Shown one piece after another: positions 1 through 7,156 of a stretch of 13,192 nt of DNA. The position numbers were made by a program, and so were the translations under genes. This stretch comes from an uncultured Bariatricus sp. Its GTDB lineage: Bacteria > Bacillota > Clostridia > Lachnospirales > Lachnospiraceae. The DNA lies in the NCBI GenBank assembly GCA_934320645.1, contig CAKRFP010000050.1:1-13192 (forward strand). The letters run 5' to 3'. Under the pieces are notes generated by a model. The model did not search any database and was not told where the DNA came from. It saw nothing but the letters and a program-made list of their open reading frames with translations. How positions within the stretch are numbered: the stretch's first letter is position 1; every line of letters starts with the position of its first letter.

Positions 1-1
1 C

Positions 2-97
2 TTTACCGTGACGCAAAAAGGGCGGAATACCTGGTCGATCGGTGATGAGGAATTAAATGGCTTTATAGAACGAATTTTAGAGCTTGATAAACTGTAG
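2..97 (+). CDS. C-terminal end of an unidentified protein (partial)
   Basis: An open frame enters from the left edge and ends at TAG 95-97, giving the last 31 residues of a protein (start FTVTQKGRNTW, end ERILELDKL). The other two forward frames are not convincing here. The tail is hydrophilic and predicted helical, with no membrane segment or recognisable motif, so I do not assign a family. The tig promoter lies across its last codons and stop, and no terminator hairpin separates it from tig, so read-through into tig is possible. Confidence 0.5.
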   Translation, partial: FTVTQKGRNTWSIGDEELNGFIERILELDKL

Positions 98-112
98 AAG
101 TTGTGCTATACT
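84..112 (+). promoter_or_regulatory. sigma-A-type promoter for tig (extended -10)
   Basis: TTGATA (84-89) and TATACT (107-112) are separated by exactly 17 bases, and a TG at 104-105 gives an extended -10. The -35 and spacer overlap the end and stop of the upstream gene. Transcription would start near 119, leaving a leader of about 60 bases before tig. I see no CtsR-type direct repeat of the GGTCAAA kind and no CIRCE inverted repeat here, so by sequence this looks like a housekeeping promoter. Confidence 0.75.
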
Positions 113-180
113 TGTAAAATGATTGTAATGTAGATAAGTCTGTCGACTTTTTGCATATGTAAATTTAGGAGGAAATGGTA

Positions 181-1467
181 ATGAGTTTACAAGTTGAACA
201 GTTAGAACACAATATGGCGAAACTCACAATCGAAGTTTCAGCAGAAGAATTAGAAGGAGCACTTCAGAAAGCATACCAGAAACAGAAAAGCAGAATCAAT
301 GTTCCTGGATTTCGTAAAGGGAAAGTTCCGCGCCAGCTCATCGAAAAGATGTACGGACCAGAAATCTTCTATGATGATGCAGCAAACGCTCTGATTCCGG
401 AAGCTTATGCAAAAGCATATGATGAAAGTGGTCTTGATATCGTTTCACAGCCGAAGATCGATGTAACACAGATCGAAAAAGGCAAACCATTTATTTTTAC
501 AGCTGAAGTAGCTACAAGACCGGAAGTAAAACTTGGTGAATACAAAGGAATCGAAGTTCCGAAATATTCGAACCGCGTAACACAGAAAGAAATCGATGCT
601 AAGCTTGAAGAAGAACAGCTTAAGAACGCAAGAACAATCACAGTAGAAGGACGTCCGGTACAGGATAAAGATGAAGTTGTTCTTGATTTTGAAGGATTTG
701 TAGACGGAGAAGCTTTTGAAGGTGGAAAAGGAGAAAACTATCCGCTGACAATCGGTTCAGGATCTTTTATCCCTGGATTCGAAGAACAGCTGATCGGTGC
801 AGAACCGGAAAAAGAAGTAGAAGTTAAGGTTACATTCCCGGAAGACTATCACGCAGAAGAACTCAAAGGAAAAGAAGCTGTATTCAAATGTACAGTTCAT
901 GAGATCAAAGCAAAAGAACTTCCGGAGCTTGATGATGAATTCGCTTCAGAAGTATCAGAGTTCGAGACTCTTGATGAATTAAAAGCTGATATCAAAGCTA
1001 AGATCAAAGAGCAGAAAGTAAATGATGGTAAGAGAGCACAGGAAGATGCAGCTGTAGATGCAATCATCGAATCAGCTGAAATGGAACTTCCGGAAGCTAT
1101 GGTTGATACACAGGCAAGACAGATGCTTGATGAATTCGCTCAGAGAATGCAGCAGCAGGGACTGACTCTTGACCAGTATATGCAGTTCACAGGCATGACA
1201 GCTGACAAGATGATGGAAGAACTCCGTCCGCAGGCTGAGAAGAGAATCAAGACAAGACTTGTTCTTGAAGCAATCGCAAAAGCTGAAAACATCGAAATCA
1301 CAGATGAAAAATTTGATGAAGAGATCGCTAAGATGGCAGAAGCTTACCAGATGGAAGCTGACAAGCTTAAGAGTTTCATGGGCGACAAAGAAAAAGAACA
1401 GATGAAACTGGATATGGCAGTTCAGGAGGCAATTACATTCGTAGTTGACAATGCTGTAGAAAAATAA
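181..1467 (+). CDS. tig: Trigger factor, ribosome-bound chaperone and prolyl isomerase
   Basis: Trigger factor binds near the ribosome exit tunnel and shields nascent chains, and it also has peptidyl-prolyl isomerase activity. The 428-residue product has the three-part family layout. The N-terminal ribosome-binding domain carries the signature GFRKGKVP at residues 43-50. An FKBP-type isomerase domain spans roughly 160-245 (with VVLDFEGFVDG and IPGFEEQLIG). A long helical, strongly charged C-terminal chaperone domain follows. I chose ATG 181 over the in-frame ATG at 175 because AGGAGG (167-172) lies 8 bases before 181 but only 2 before 175, and because MSLQVEQLEHN is the usual family N-terminus. 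It is the first gene of the tig-clpP-clpX unit, with 39 bases to clpP. Length and motifs are normal. Confidence 0.97.
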   Translation: MSLQVEQLEHNMAKLTIEVSAEELEGALQKAYQKQKSRINVPGFRKGKVPRQLIEKMYGPEIFYDDAANALIPEAYAKAYDESGLDIVSQPKIDVTQIEKGKPFIFTAEVATRPEVKLGEYKGIEVPKYSNRVTQKEIDAKLEEEQLKNARTITVEGRPVQDKDEVVLDFEGFVDGEAFEGGKGENYPLTIGSGSFIPGFEEQLIGAEPEKEVEVKVTFPEDYHAEELKGKEAVFKCTVHEIKAKELPELDDEFASEVSEFETLDELKADIKAKIKEQKVNDGKRAQEDAAVDAIIESAEMELPEAMVDTQARQMLDEFAQRMQQQGLTLDQYMQFTGMTADKMMEELRPQAEKRIKTRLVLEAIAKAENIEITDEKFDEEIAKMAEAYQMEADKLKSFMGDKEKEQMKLDMAVQEAITFVVDNAVEK

Positions 1468-1506
1468 GTTCCGTTTCATACTTTAATATAGCAGGAGGAG
1501 TGTTAC

Positions 1507-2091
1507 ATGAGTAGTTTAGTACCTTACGTCGTTGAACAGACAAGCCGTGGAGAACGCTCTTACGACATTTATTCAAGACTTTTAAAAGACAGAATCATCT
1601 TTCTGGATACGGAAGTGAATGATGCATCAGCAAGCCTGATCGTGGCTCAGTTGCTGTTTCTGGAAGCAGAAGATCCGGATAAGGACATTCAGTTTTACAT
1701 TAACAGTCCAGGCGGATCGATTTCGGCAGGTATGTCGATTTACGACACCATGAATTACATCAAATGTGACGTCTCTACGATGTGTATGGGAATGGCTGCA
1801 AGTATGGGAGCTTTTCTTCTTGCAGGCGGAGCAAAGGGAAAGAGATATGCCCTTCCGAATGCAGAGATTATGATTCACCAGCCTTCAGGCGGTGCACAGG
1901 GTCAGGCAACCGAGATCGAGATCAATGCTCAGCATATTCTGCGAATCAGAGAAAGAATGAACAGACTGATGGCTGCAAATACAGGTCAGAGTTACGAGAC
2001 AATTTGTGCAGATACGGAAAGAGATAACTGGAAGACTGCCGAAGAAGCTTTGGCATATGGATTGATTGATAAGGTTATTACAAGCCGTTAA
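1507..2091 (+). CDS. clpP: ATP-dependent Clp protease proteolytic subunit ClpP
   Basis: ClpP is the serine peptidase that forms the double-heptamer degradation chamber in the cytoplasm; it receives unfolded substrates from ClpX or another Clp ATPase. The 194-residue protein is the usual length. The catalytic triad is visible: Ser99 in GMAASMGAF, His124 in IMIHQPSGG and Asp173 in ERDNW, matching Ser97, His122 and Asp171 of E. coli ClpP by recalled alignment. The motif NSPGGSISAG (67-76) forms the substrate-side strand and oxyanion region. AGGAGG (1493-1498) sits 8 bases before ATG 1507. It lies between tig and its partner clpX, the standard order in Clostridia. No propeptide of note and no inactivating change is visible. 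Confidence 0.97.
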   Translation: MSSLVPYVVEQTSRGERSYDIYSRLLKDRIIFLDTEVNDASASLIVAQLLFLEAEDPDKDIQFYINSPGGSISAGMSIYDTMNYIKCDVSTMCMGMAASMGAFLLAGGAKGKRYALPNAEIMIHQPSGGAQGQATEIEINAQHILRIRERMNRLMAANTGQSYETICADTERDNWKTAEEALAYGLIDKVITSR

Positions 2092-2096
2092 CGGGA

Positions 2097-2127
2097 AAAG
2101 GGAATGTCCTTATTGGGCATTCCCTTT
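2097..2127 (+). promoter_or_regulatory. Stable intercistronic hairpin between clpP and clpX
   Basis: Bases 2097-2109 pair with 2115-2127 (AAAGGGAATGTCC with GGGCATTCCCTTT), 13 pairs including one G-U, around a five-base loop TTATT. It begins 5 bases after the clpP stop and ends 16 bases before the clpX Shine-Dalgarno. No T-run follows (the next bases are ACGTGT), so it is a poor Rho-independent terminator. An mRNA 3'-end stabiliser or processing site, or partial attenuator that sets the clpP:clpX ratio, is more likely. Confidence 0.65.
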
Positions 2128-2154
2128 ACGTGTAAAAAAGTGCGAGGTAAGAAT

Positions 2155-3405
2155 ATGGCAGGAAAATATGAAGAAATCGTAAGATGTTCTTTTTGTAATA
2201 AACCACAGAGTCAGGTGAGAAAAATGATCGCCGGACCGAATGGGGTATATATCTGCGACCAGTGCGTAGATGTATGTACTGAGATCATTGAAGATGAACT
2301 TGGTTATGAAGAAGAAAGCATGTATGATGATATCAATCTTCTGAAACCGGAAGAAATCAAAGCATTTCTGGATGATTATGTGATCGGACAGGATGAGGCA
2401 AAGAAAGTGCTTTCGGTTGCAGTATACAATCATTATAAGCGGATCATGGCAGAAAAGGATCTGGGTGTGGAGCTTCAGAAGAGCAATATCCTGATGGTCG
2501 GACCGACCGGATGTGGTAAGACTTTTCTGGCACAGTCTCTGGCAAAGATCTTGAATGTACCGTTTGCGATCGCAGATGCGACAGCACTGACAGAAGCCGG
2601 ATATGTCGGAGAAGATGTGGAGAATATTCTTCTGAAGATCATTCAGGCAGCAGACGGTGATATCGAGCGTGCAGAGCACGGAATCATCTATATCGATGAG
2701 ATCGACAAGATTACAAGAAAATCCGAGAACCCGTCCATTACCCGTGACGTATCAGGTGAAGGGGTACAGCAGGCACTTCTGAAGATCCTGGAAGGTACCG
2801 TTGCCAATGTACCGCCGCAGGGAGGACGTAAGCATCCGCAGCAGGAGATGATTCAGATTGATACCACCAATATTTTATTTATCTGTGGTGGGGCATTTGA
2901 AGGAATCGATAAGATCATAGAGAACCGGATCGATAAGAAGTCGATCGGTTTTGAGGCACAGATCGCGCAGAAGCATGAGGAAGATATCGACCGGCTTCTG
3001 CAGCAGATCCTTCCACAAGATCTTGTGAAGTTCGGACTGATCCCGGAACTTGTAGGACGTGTGCCGGTAACTGTATCTCTGGAACTTCTGGATAAGGACG
3101 ATCTGGTCCGCATTCTGACAGAGCCAAAGAATGCGATCGTAAAGCAGTATCAGAAGCTTTTGGAGCTGGACGACGTGGAACTGGAATTCGATAAGGATGC
3201 GCTGGAGGCAATTGCCGAGACTTCTCTGAAGCGTAAGACAGGTGCCAGAGGACTCCGTGCGATTATGGAAAATGTAATGATGGATATCATGTATAAAGCA
3301 CCGTCGGATGAGAATCTGAAATACTGTCTTGTGACAAAAGAGGCAGTGCTTGGGGAAAAAGCTCCAAGTACAGAGAAGATTGAAGCAAGACCGGAAAGTG
3401 CATAA
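2155..3405 (+). CDS. clpX: ATP-dependent Clp protease ATP-binding subunit ClpX
   Basis: ClpX is the hexameric AAA+ unfoldase that recognises substrates and threads them into ClpP. The 416-residue protein has all landmarks in order. A four-cysteine zinc-binding domain (Cys11, Cys14, Cys34, Cys37) comes first. The AAA+ module has Walker A GPTGCGKT (116-123, Cys where Ser is common), pore loop GYVGED (149-154), Walker B IIYIDEID (177-184), the RKH loop near 225-227, the ClpP-docking IGF loop (264-266) and sensor-2 GARGLR (363-368). ATG 2155 is preferred over the in-frame ATG at 2104: GAGG (2144-2147) is 7 bases upstream, the protein then starts MAGKYEEIVRCSFC, and the extension would encode only the hairpin. 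The IGF loop fits function with the adjacent clpP. Confidence 0.97.
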   Translation: MAGKYEEIVRCSFCNKPQSQVRKMIAGPNGVYICDQCVDVCTEIIEDELGYEEESMYDDINLLKPEEIKAFLDDYVIGQDEAKKVLSVAVYNHYKRIMAEKDLGVELQKSNILMVGPTGCGKTFLAQSLAKILNVPFAIADATALTEAGYVGEDVENILLKIIQAADGDIERAEHGIIYIDEIDKITRKSENPSITRDVSGEGVQQALLKILEGTVANVPPQGGRKHPQQEMIQIDTTNILFICGGAFEGIDKIIENRIDKKSIGFEAQIAQKHEEDIDRLLQQILPQDLVKFGLIPELVGRVPVTVSLELLDKDDLVRILTEPKNAIVKQYQKLLELDDVELEFDKDALEAIAETSLKRKTGARGLRAIMENVMMDIMYKAPSDENLKYCLVTKEAVLGEKAPSTEKIEARPESA

Positions 3406-3420
3406 AATATCAGGCGTATG

Positions 3421-3466
3421 AAAAATGGGTGCTGACGGTTAAGACCAGAAGCATCCGTTTTTATTT
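3421..3466 (+). terminator. Rho-independent terminator after clpX
   Basis: Bases 3425-3433 (ATGGGTGCT) pair with 3450-3458 (AGCATCCGT, two G-U pairs), and the A-run 3421-3424 pairs with the following T-run. A small inner stem GGT/ACC (3437-3439 with 3444-3446) caps the structure. The 3' arm runs into TTTTTATTT. It lies 15 bases after the clpX stop and ends the tig-clpP-clpX unit, so lon needs its own promoter. Confidence 0.85.
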
Positions 3467-3467
3467 A

Positions 3468-3553
3468 CGCGAGCAACGAGCCAAAGTCCGTGCTTACACG
3501 AGATTTTGGCGACTGCCGTGATAACTTGAGAAACTCGCGGAGCGTGTTTCTCA
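3468..3553. repeat. Compact palindromic intergenic element, possibly a dispersed repeat
   Basis: Between the clpX terminator and lon are two hairpins. The first pairs GCCAAA (3480-3485) with TTTGGC (3505-3510) and, inside it, CGTG (3489-3492) with CACG (3497-3500). The second pairs TGAGAAAC (3527-3534) with GTTTCTCA (3546-3553) around the loop TCGCGGAGCGT. In addition CGCGAG (3468-3473) is complementary to CTCGCG (3534-3539), so the element can refold. It is GC-richer than its surroundings and has no open frame. It resembles intergenic repeats I recall from Lachnospiraceae genomes, but copy number cannot be judged from one window. Confidence 0.6.
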
Positions 3554-3554
3554 T
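3526..3554 (+). promoter_or_regulatory. Candidate lon promoter within the palindromic element (weak)
   Basis: TTGAGA (3526-3531) is a 5/6 match to a -35 box. TCTCAT (3549-3554), 17 bases later, matches the -10 box at 4/6. lon must start somewhere between the terminator at 3466 and 3602, and this is the best pair I see, but the -10 is poor. The boxes fall on the two arms of the second hairpin, so the match may be accidental. Confidence 0.25.
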
Positions 3555-3601
3555 AGTTTAACAGAAAGTTCCAACAGCTATTTAACAGGAGAAAAAACTA
3601 T

Positions 3602-5941
3602 ATGAACAGAACAGAAAGTCTGCCAATGGTTGCCTTGCGGGGGATGACGATCCTGCCAGAAATGGTGGTTCATTTTGACATCAGCCGGGAACGCTCAATT
3701 GAAGCGGTTCAGGAAGTGATGTCAAGTGATCAGAAGATTTTTCTGCTGACACAGAAAGATGTGGAAGTAGAGAATCCGGGAGAAGCAGATCTCTACCGTG
3801 TGGGAACGGTTGCGACAGTAAAACAGATCATCAAACTGCCAAAACAGATTCTGCGTGTGCTGGTATCCGCAGAAGAAAGGGCAGTTTTAAATACAATTGA
3901 ATTCGCAGATCCGTATCTGCGAGCCAATATTACAATCCCGGAGGATGCAGATCCGGATATTGCAGGCGAGATCAACCGGGAAGCAATGACGAGAGGACTC
4001 CGGGATCTGTATCTGGATTATGCGGCAAGAATGCCGAAGATCACAAAGGATATGGTGAATCAGATCAAAGAGATCACGGATCTGAAAAAAATGGTCAATC
4101 AGGTGGCAGCGAATATGCCGCTGGATTACCGGGAATTGCAGGAAATCCTGGAAGAACTGGATTTTGACAGACGCTATGAACTGATTTCCGTCAAACTGGT
4201 CAATGAGATGCAGATCATGAACATCCGTGATGAGATTCAGATGAAAGTCAAAGAGCGTGTGGATAAGCACCAGAGAGAATACATCCTGCGGGAACAGTTA
4301 AAGCTGATCCGGGAAGAACTTGGTGAGGATACCACGATTTCCGATGCAGAGGAATTTGCACAGAAGGCAGAAGCCCTGGATGCGCCGGATGAGGTAAAAG
4401 AAAAGCTGAAAAAAGAGATTGGAAGATTTAAGAACTCCATGCAGAGTCCTGCAGAAGCCGGTGTGATCCGTACTTATATTGAAACTATGCTGGAGATGCC
4501 GTGGAATAAGCGGACAGAAGATTTTACAGATATTGCCTATGCAAAAGAACTTCTGGAAGCCGAGCATTATGGATTGGAAGAAGTGAAAGAACGTGTGCTG
4601 GAATTTCTGGCAGTTCGTGCCCTTACGAAAAAGGGAGACAGTCCGATCCTGTGTCTGGTAGGTCCTCCGGGAACCGGAAAGACATCCATTGCAAGATCAC
4701 TTGCAAAAGCACTGAAAAAACCGTATGTGAGAATTTCTCTTGGTGGTGTCCGTGATGAGGCTGAAATCCGTGGACACAGAAAAACTTATGTTGGTGCAAT
4801 GCCGGGACGGATTGCAAACGGTATTAAGAGCGCCGGGGTAAAGAACCCGCTGCTCCTTCTGGATGAGATTGATAAAGTCAGCACAGACTATAAGGGAGAT
4901 ACTTTTTCTGCGCTTCTGGAGGTGTTGGACAGTGAACAGAACAACCGCTTTCGTGATCATTACCTGGAAGTCCCGATCGATCTGTCTGAGGTGACATTTG
5001 TGACGACAGCCAATTCGCTGCAGACGATTCCAAGACCGCTTCTTGACCGTATGGAAGTAATTGAGGTCAGCAGTTATACGGAGAATGAAAAGCTGCATAT
5101 TGCGACAGAGCATCTGATTCCGAAGCAGCTGGAGCGGCATGGACTTACCAAAGAACAGCTTACGATCAGCAAGGGCGTGATCTGGAAGATTGCGCAGAAT
5201 TATACTAAAGAAGCCGGTGTACGTCAGATGGAGCGTGAGATCGGCAATATCTGCCGGAAAGCGGCAAGAGAGATTTACGAGCACGATAAGAAGCGCGTAC
5301 AGGTGACTGAGCGGAATATGGAAAAGTATCTCGGCAAAGAAAAGTACATCTATCAGATGGCAAATGTTGAGGATGAGGTGGGAATCGTCCGCGGACTTGC
5401 ATGGACCAGTGTAGGCGGGGATACCCTGCAGATCGAGGTCAATGTGATGCCAGGAAAAGGGGAGATTATCCTGACTGGTCAGCTTGGCGATGTGATGAAA
5501 GAATCCGCACAGGCAGGAATCAGTTACATCCGTTCCATCAGCAGCAAATACAAGGTTGCCGAGGATTTCTTTGAAAAGCATGATATTCATATTCATATTC
5601 CGGAAGGGGCAGTTCCAAAAGATGGTCCGTCTGCCGGTATCACGATGGCGACAGCAATGTTCTCTGCGATTACAAATAAGAAAGTGCGTGCGGATCTTGC
5701 CATGACAGGAGAGATCACACTGCGCGGAAGAGTGCTTCCAATCGGAGGCCTGAAAGAAAAGCTTCTCGCAGCAAAGAATGCCGGAATCAAAACAGTGCTT
5801 GTACCAAAGGAGAACAAAAAAGATGTGGATGAACTTTCTTCTGAAATCACAAAGGGACTGGAGATCATTCCGGTAGCCCAGATGGAAGAGGTTCTGAAGA
5901 TCGCGCTTGTGCGCACACGGAGGAAAAAAGATGGTAATTAA
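3602..5941 (+). CDS. lon: ATP-dependent protease Lon (LonA)
   Basis: Lon is a cytoplasmic hexameric AAA+ serine protease that degrades misfolded and regulatory proteins. The 779-residue product is full length for LonA. An N-terminal substrate-binding LON domain (about 5-200) is followed by a helical coiled region (200-300). The AAA+ module has Walker A GPPGTGKT (354-361) and Walker B LLLLDEIDK (417-425). The C-terminal peptidase domain has the nucleophile Ser677 in PKDGPSAG and Lys720 in GGLKEK, the spacing of 43 residues matching the Ser-Lys dyad of E. coli Lon by recall. AGGAG (3587-3591) is 10 bases before ATG 3602. The last 11 bases overlap engB, so the two are translationally linked. No HrcA or CtsR site is visible upstream. 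Confidence 0.97.
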   Translation: MNRTESLPMVALRGMTILPEMVVHFDISRERSIEAVQEVMSSDQKIFLLTQKDVEVENPGEADLYRVGTVATVKQIIKLPKQILRVLVSAEERAVLNTIEFADPYLRANITIPEDADPDIAGEINREAMTRGLRDLYLDYAARMPKITKDMVNQIKEITDLKKMVNQVAANMPLDYRELQEILEELDFDRRYELISVKLVNEMQIMNIRDEIQMKVKERVDKHQREYILREQLKLIREELGEDTTISDAEEFAQKAEALDAPDEVKEKLKKEIGRFKNSMQSPAEAGVIRTYIETMLEMPWNKRTEDFTDIAYAKELLEAEHYGLEEVKERVLEFLAVRALTKKGDSPILCLVGPPGTGKTSIARSLAKALKKPYVRISLGGVRDEAEIRGHRKTYVGAMPGRIANGIKSAGVKNPLLLLDEIDKVSTDYKGDTFSALLEVLDSEQNNRFRDHYLEVPIDLSEVTFVTTANSLQTIPRPLLDRMEVIEVSSYTENEKLHIATEHLIPKQLERHGLTKEQLTISKGVIWKIAQNYTKEAGVRQMEREIGNICRKAAREIYEHDKKRVQVTERNMEKYLGKEKYIYQMANVEDEVGIVRGLAWTSVGGDTLQIEVNVMPGKGEIILTGQLGDVMKESAQAGISYIRSISSKYKVAEDFFEKHDIHIHIPEGAVPKDGPSAGITMATAMFSAITNKKVRADLAMTGEITLRGRVLPIGGLKEKLLAAKNAGIKTVLVPKENKKDVDELSSEITKGLEIIPVAQMEEVLKIALVRTRRKKDGN

Positions 5942-6533
5942 GAATGTAAATCTGGAAACAGTCTGTGGAATTACAAGTAAACTACCGGATAACACCATGC
6001 CGGAGATCGCATTTGCCGGGAAATCCAATGTCGGTAAATCCTCTCTGATCAATGCACTGATGAACCGGAAGGCACTTGCCAGAACTTCTGCAAAACCTGG
6101 AAAAACACAGACCATCAACTTTTACAATATCAACGAAGAAATGTATCTGGTGGACCTTCCGGGATACGGTTATGCAAAGGTTTCCGAGCAGGAGAAGGCA
6201 CAGTGGGGAAAGCTGATCGAGCGTTATCTTCATGGCTCTAAACAGCTGCGAGCAGTATTCCTTCTGATCGATATCCGTCATGATCCATCTGCGAATGATA
6301 AGATGATGTATGATTGGATCGTGGATCAGGGATTCAATCCGATCATTATCGCGACAAAGCTTGATAAGCTGAAGAGAAGTCAGGTACAGAAGCAGGTAAA
6401 GGCAATTAAGACCGGACTGAAGCTGCTTCCGGGAACCGTTGTGATTCCTTTCTCTGCAGAGACAAAGCAGGGACGGGATGAGATCTGGAATCTTGTAGAC
6501 ACAGAATTCCTGGGAAAAGGAACGGAGGAATAA
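5931..6533 (+). CDS. engB: Ribosome biogenesis GTP-binding protein EngB (YsxC/YihA)
   Basis: EngB is a small essential GTPase needed for late assembly of the large ribosomal subunit. The 200-residue protein shows G1 GKSNVGKSS (30-38), G3 DLPGYGYA (75-82), G4 TKLDK (142-146) and G5 SAE (175-177), the single-domain EngB pattern. GGAGG (5919-5923) lies 7 bases before ATG 5931, inside the end of lon, and this start gives MVIKNVNLET. The in-frame ATG at 5907 is too far upstream of that site to use it. It overlaps lon by 11 bases and is followed after 2 bases by the C39-like gene, so lon, engB and that gene probably form one transcript. The lon-engB pairing is standard in Bacillota. Confidence 0.96.
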   Translation: MVIKNVNLETVCGITSKLPDNTMPEIAFAGKSNVGKSSLINALMNRKALARTSAKPGKTQTINFYNINEEMYLVDLPGYGYAKVSEQEKAQWGKLIERYLHGSKQLRAVFLLIDIRHDPSANDKMMYDWIVDQGFNPIIIATKLDKLKRSQVQKQVKAIKTGLKLLPGTVVIPFSAETKQGRDEIWNLVDTEFLGKGTEE

Positions 6534-6535
6534 CC

Positions 6536-7156
6536 TTGAAAAATCCACTGCATTATCAGTTTTCGGATTATGATTGTGGACCGACGTCCATGCAGAATGC
6601 GATCAGCTATTTATTTCCAAGGGAGGAAATCCCGCCGGAAATTCTGAGAAATATCATGCTTTATTGCCTGGATTGCTACAGTGCGGAGGGAGTTGCCGGA
6701 AAAAGTGGCACTTCCTGTGCGGCAATGATGTTTCTTAGCAACTGGCTGAATGGTTTTGGCAAGACGGGGCAGCTTGCGATCTCTGCGAAGTATCTTCACG
6801 GGGAAAAGGTGTATCTTGGGGATACCAGTTATATCAATGATGCGCTGCATCGTGGTGGTGCAGTTGTTGTAAGGCTTTTTCTGGATGAGTGGCATTATGT
6901 GCTTCTTACCGGGGCAGAAAATGGAATAGTTTATATGTTTGATCCGTATTACAGGGAAGCGCCTTTTGAGGAAAAGGAGGTTGTACTTGTGACGGACAAG
7001 CCGGACCGGTATAACCGGATCGTACCGGAGGAGATGTTTAACCGGGAAGTACTGGAACTGTATTCTTTTGGACCGGAAGAGGGGCGGGAAGCAGTTTTGT
7101 TGTTTAATGAGAAGACGAAGTTGTCGGAAGAGAAGACGATAGAGTATTTTATTTGA
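6536..7156 (+). CDS. C39-like papain-fold cysteine peptidase family protein, cytoplasmic
   Basis: A 206-residue protein with the outline of peptidase C39-like domains. Gln8 and Cys14 lie in YQFSDYDCGPTS (oxyanion Gln and nucleophile), His120 in EWHYVLLTG and Asp136 in MFDPY, giving a complete apparent Cys-His-Asp triad. There is no signal peptide, membrane segment or ABC-transporter domain, unlike bacteriocin-processing C39 enzymes, so it probably acts in the cytoplasm. Substrate unknown. The start is TTG 6536, supported by GGAGG (6524-6528) 7 bases upstream and by the motif beginning immediately after; the first upstream stop leaves little alternative. Two bases separate it from engB. The ORF ends where a long palindrome begins. 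It could be a peptidase, or an amidase or transglutaminase-like relative; the fold assignment is firmer than the activity. Confidence 0.75.
   Translation: MKNPLHYQFSDYDCGPTSMQNAISYLFPREEIPPEILRNIMLYCLDCYSAEGVAGKSGTSCAAMMFLSNWLNGFGKTGQLAISAKYLHGEKVYLGDTSYINDALHRGGAVVVRLFLDEWHYVLLTGAENGIVYMFDPYYREAPFEEKEVVLVTDKPDRYNRIVPEEMFNREVLELYSFGPEEGREAVLLFNEKTKLSEEKTIEYFI

Noticed and set aside
175..180. Upstream ATG for tig
   Set aside because: Only 2 bases separate it from AGGAGG; ATG 181 has the proper spacing and the conserved N-terminus.
1451..1506. TTGACA at 1445-1450 as the -35 of an internal clpP promoter
   Set aside because: No acceptable -10 lies at 16-18 bases; the nearest (CATACT, 1477-1482) is 26 bases away. 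The hexamer encodes tig residues.
2104..2154. N-terminal extension of ClpX
   Set aside because: It lies within the intercistronic hairpin, lacks a Shine-Dalgarno and is not part of the ClpX family; ATG 2155 has one.
4697..6118. 473-codon open frame on the - strand opposite lon and engB
   Set aside because: It is antisense to two unmistakable genes with intact motifs. Its translation has low-complexity Cys/His/Phe-rich composition and no ribosome binding site. It reflects the codon bias of the + strand.
6536..7156. Bacteriocin-processing protease
   Set aside because: There are no ABC transporter domains, leader peptides or small double-glycine precursors nearby; only the fold is shared.
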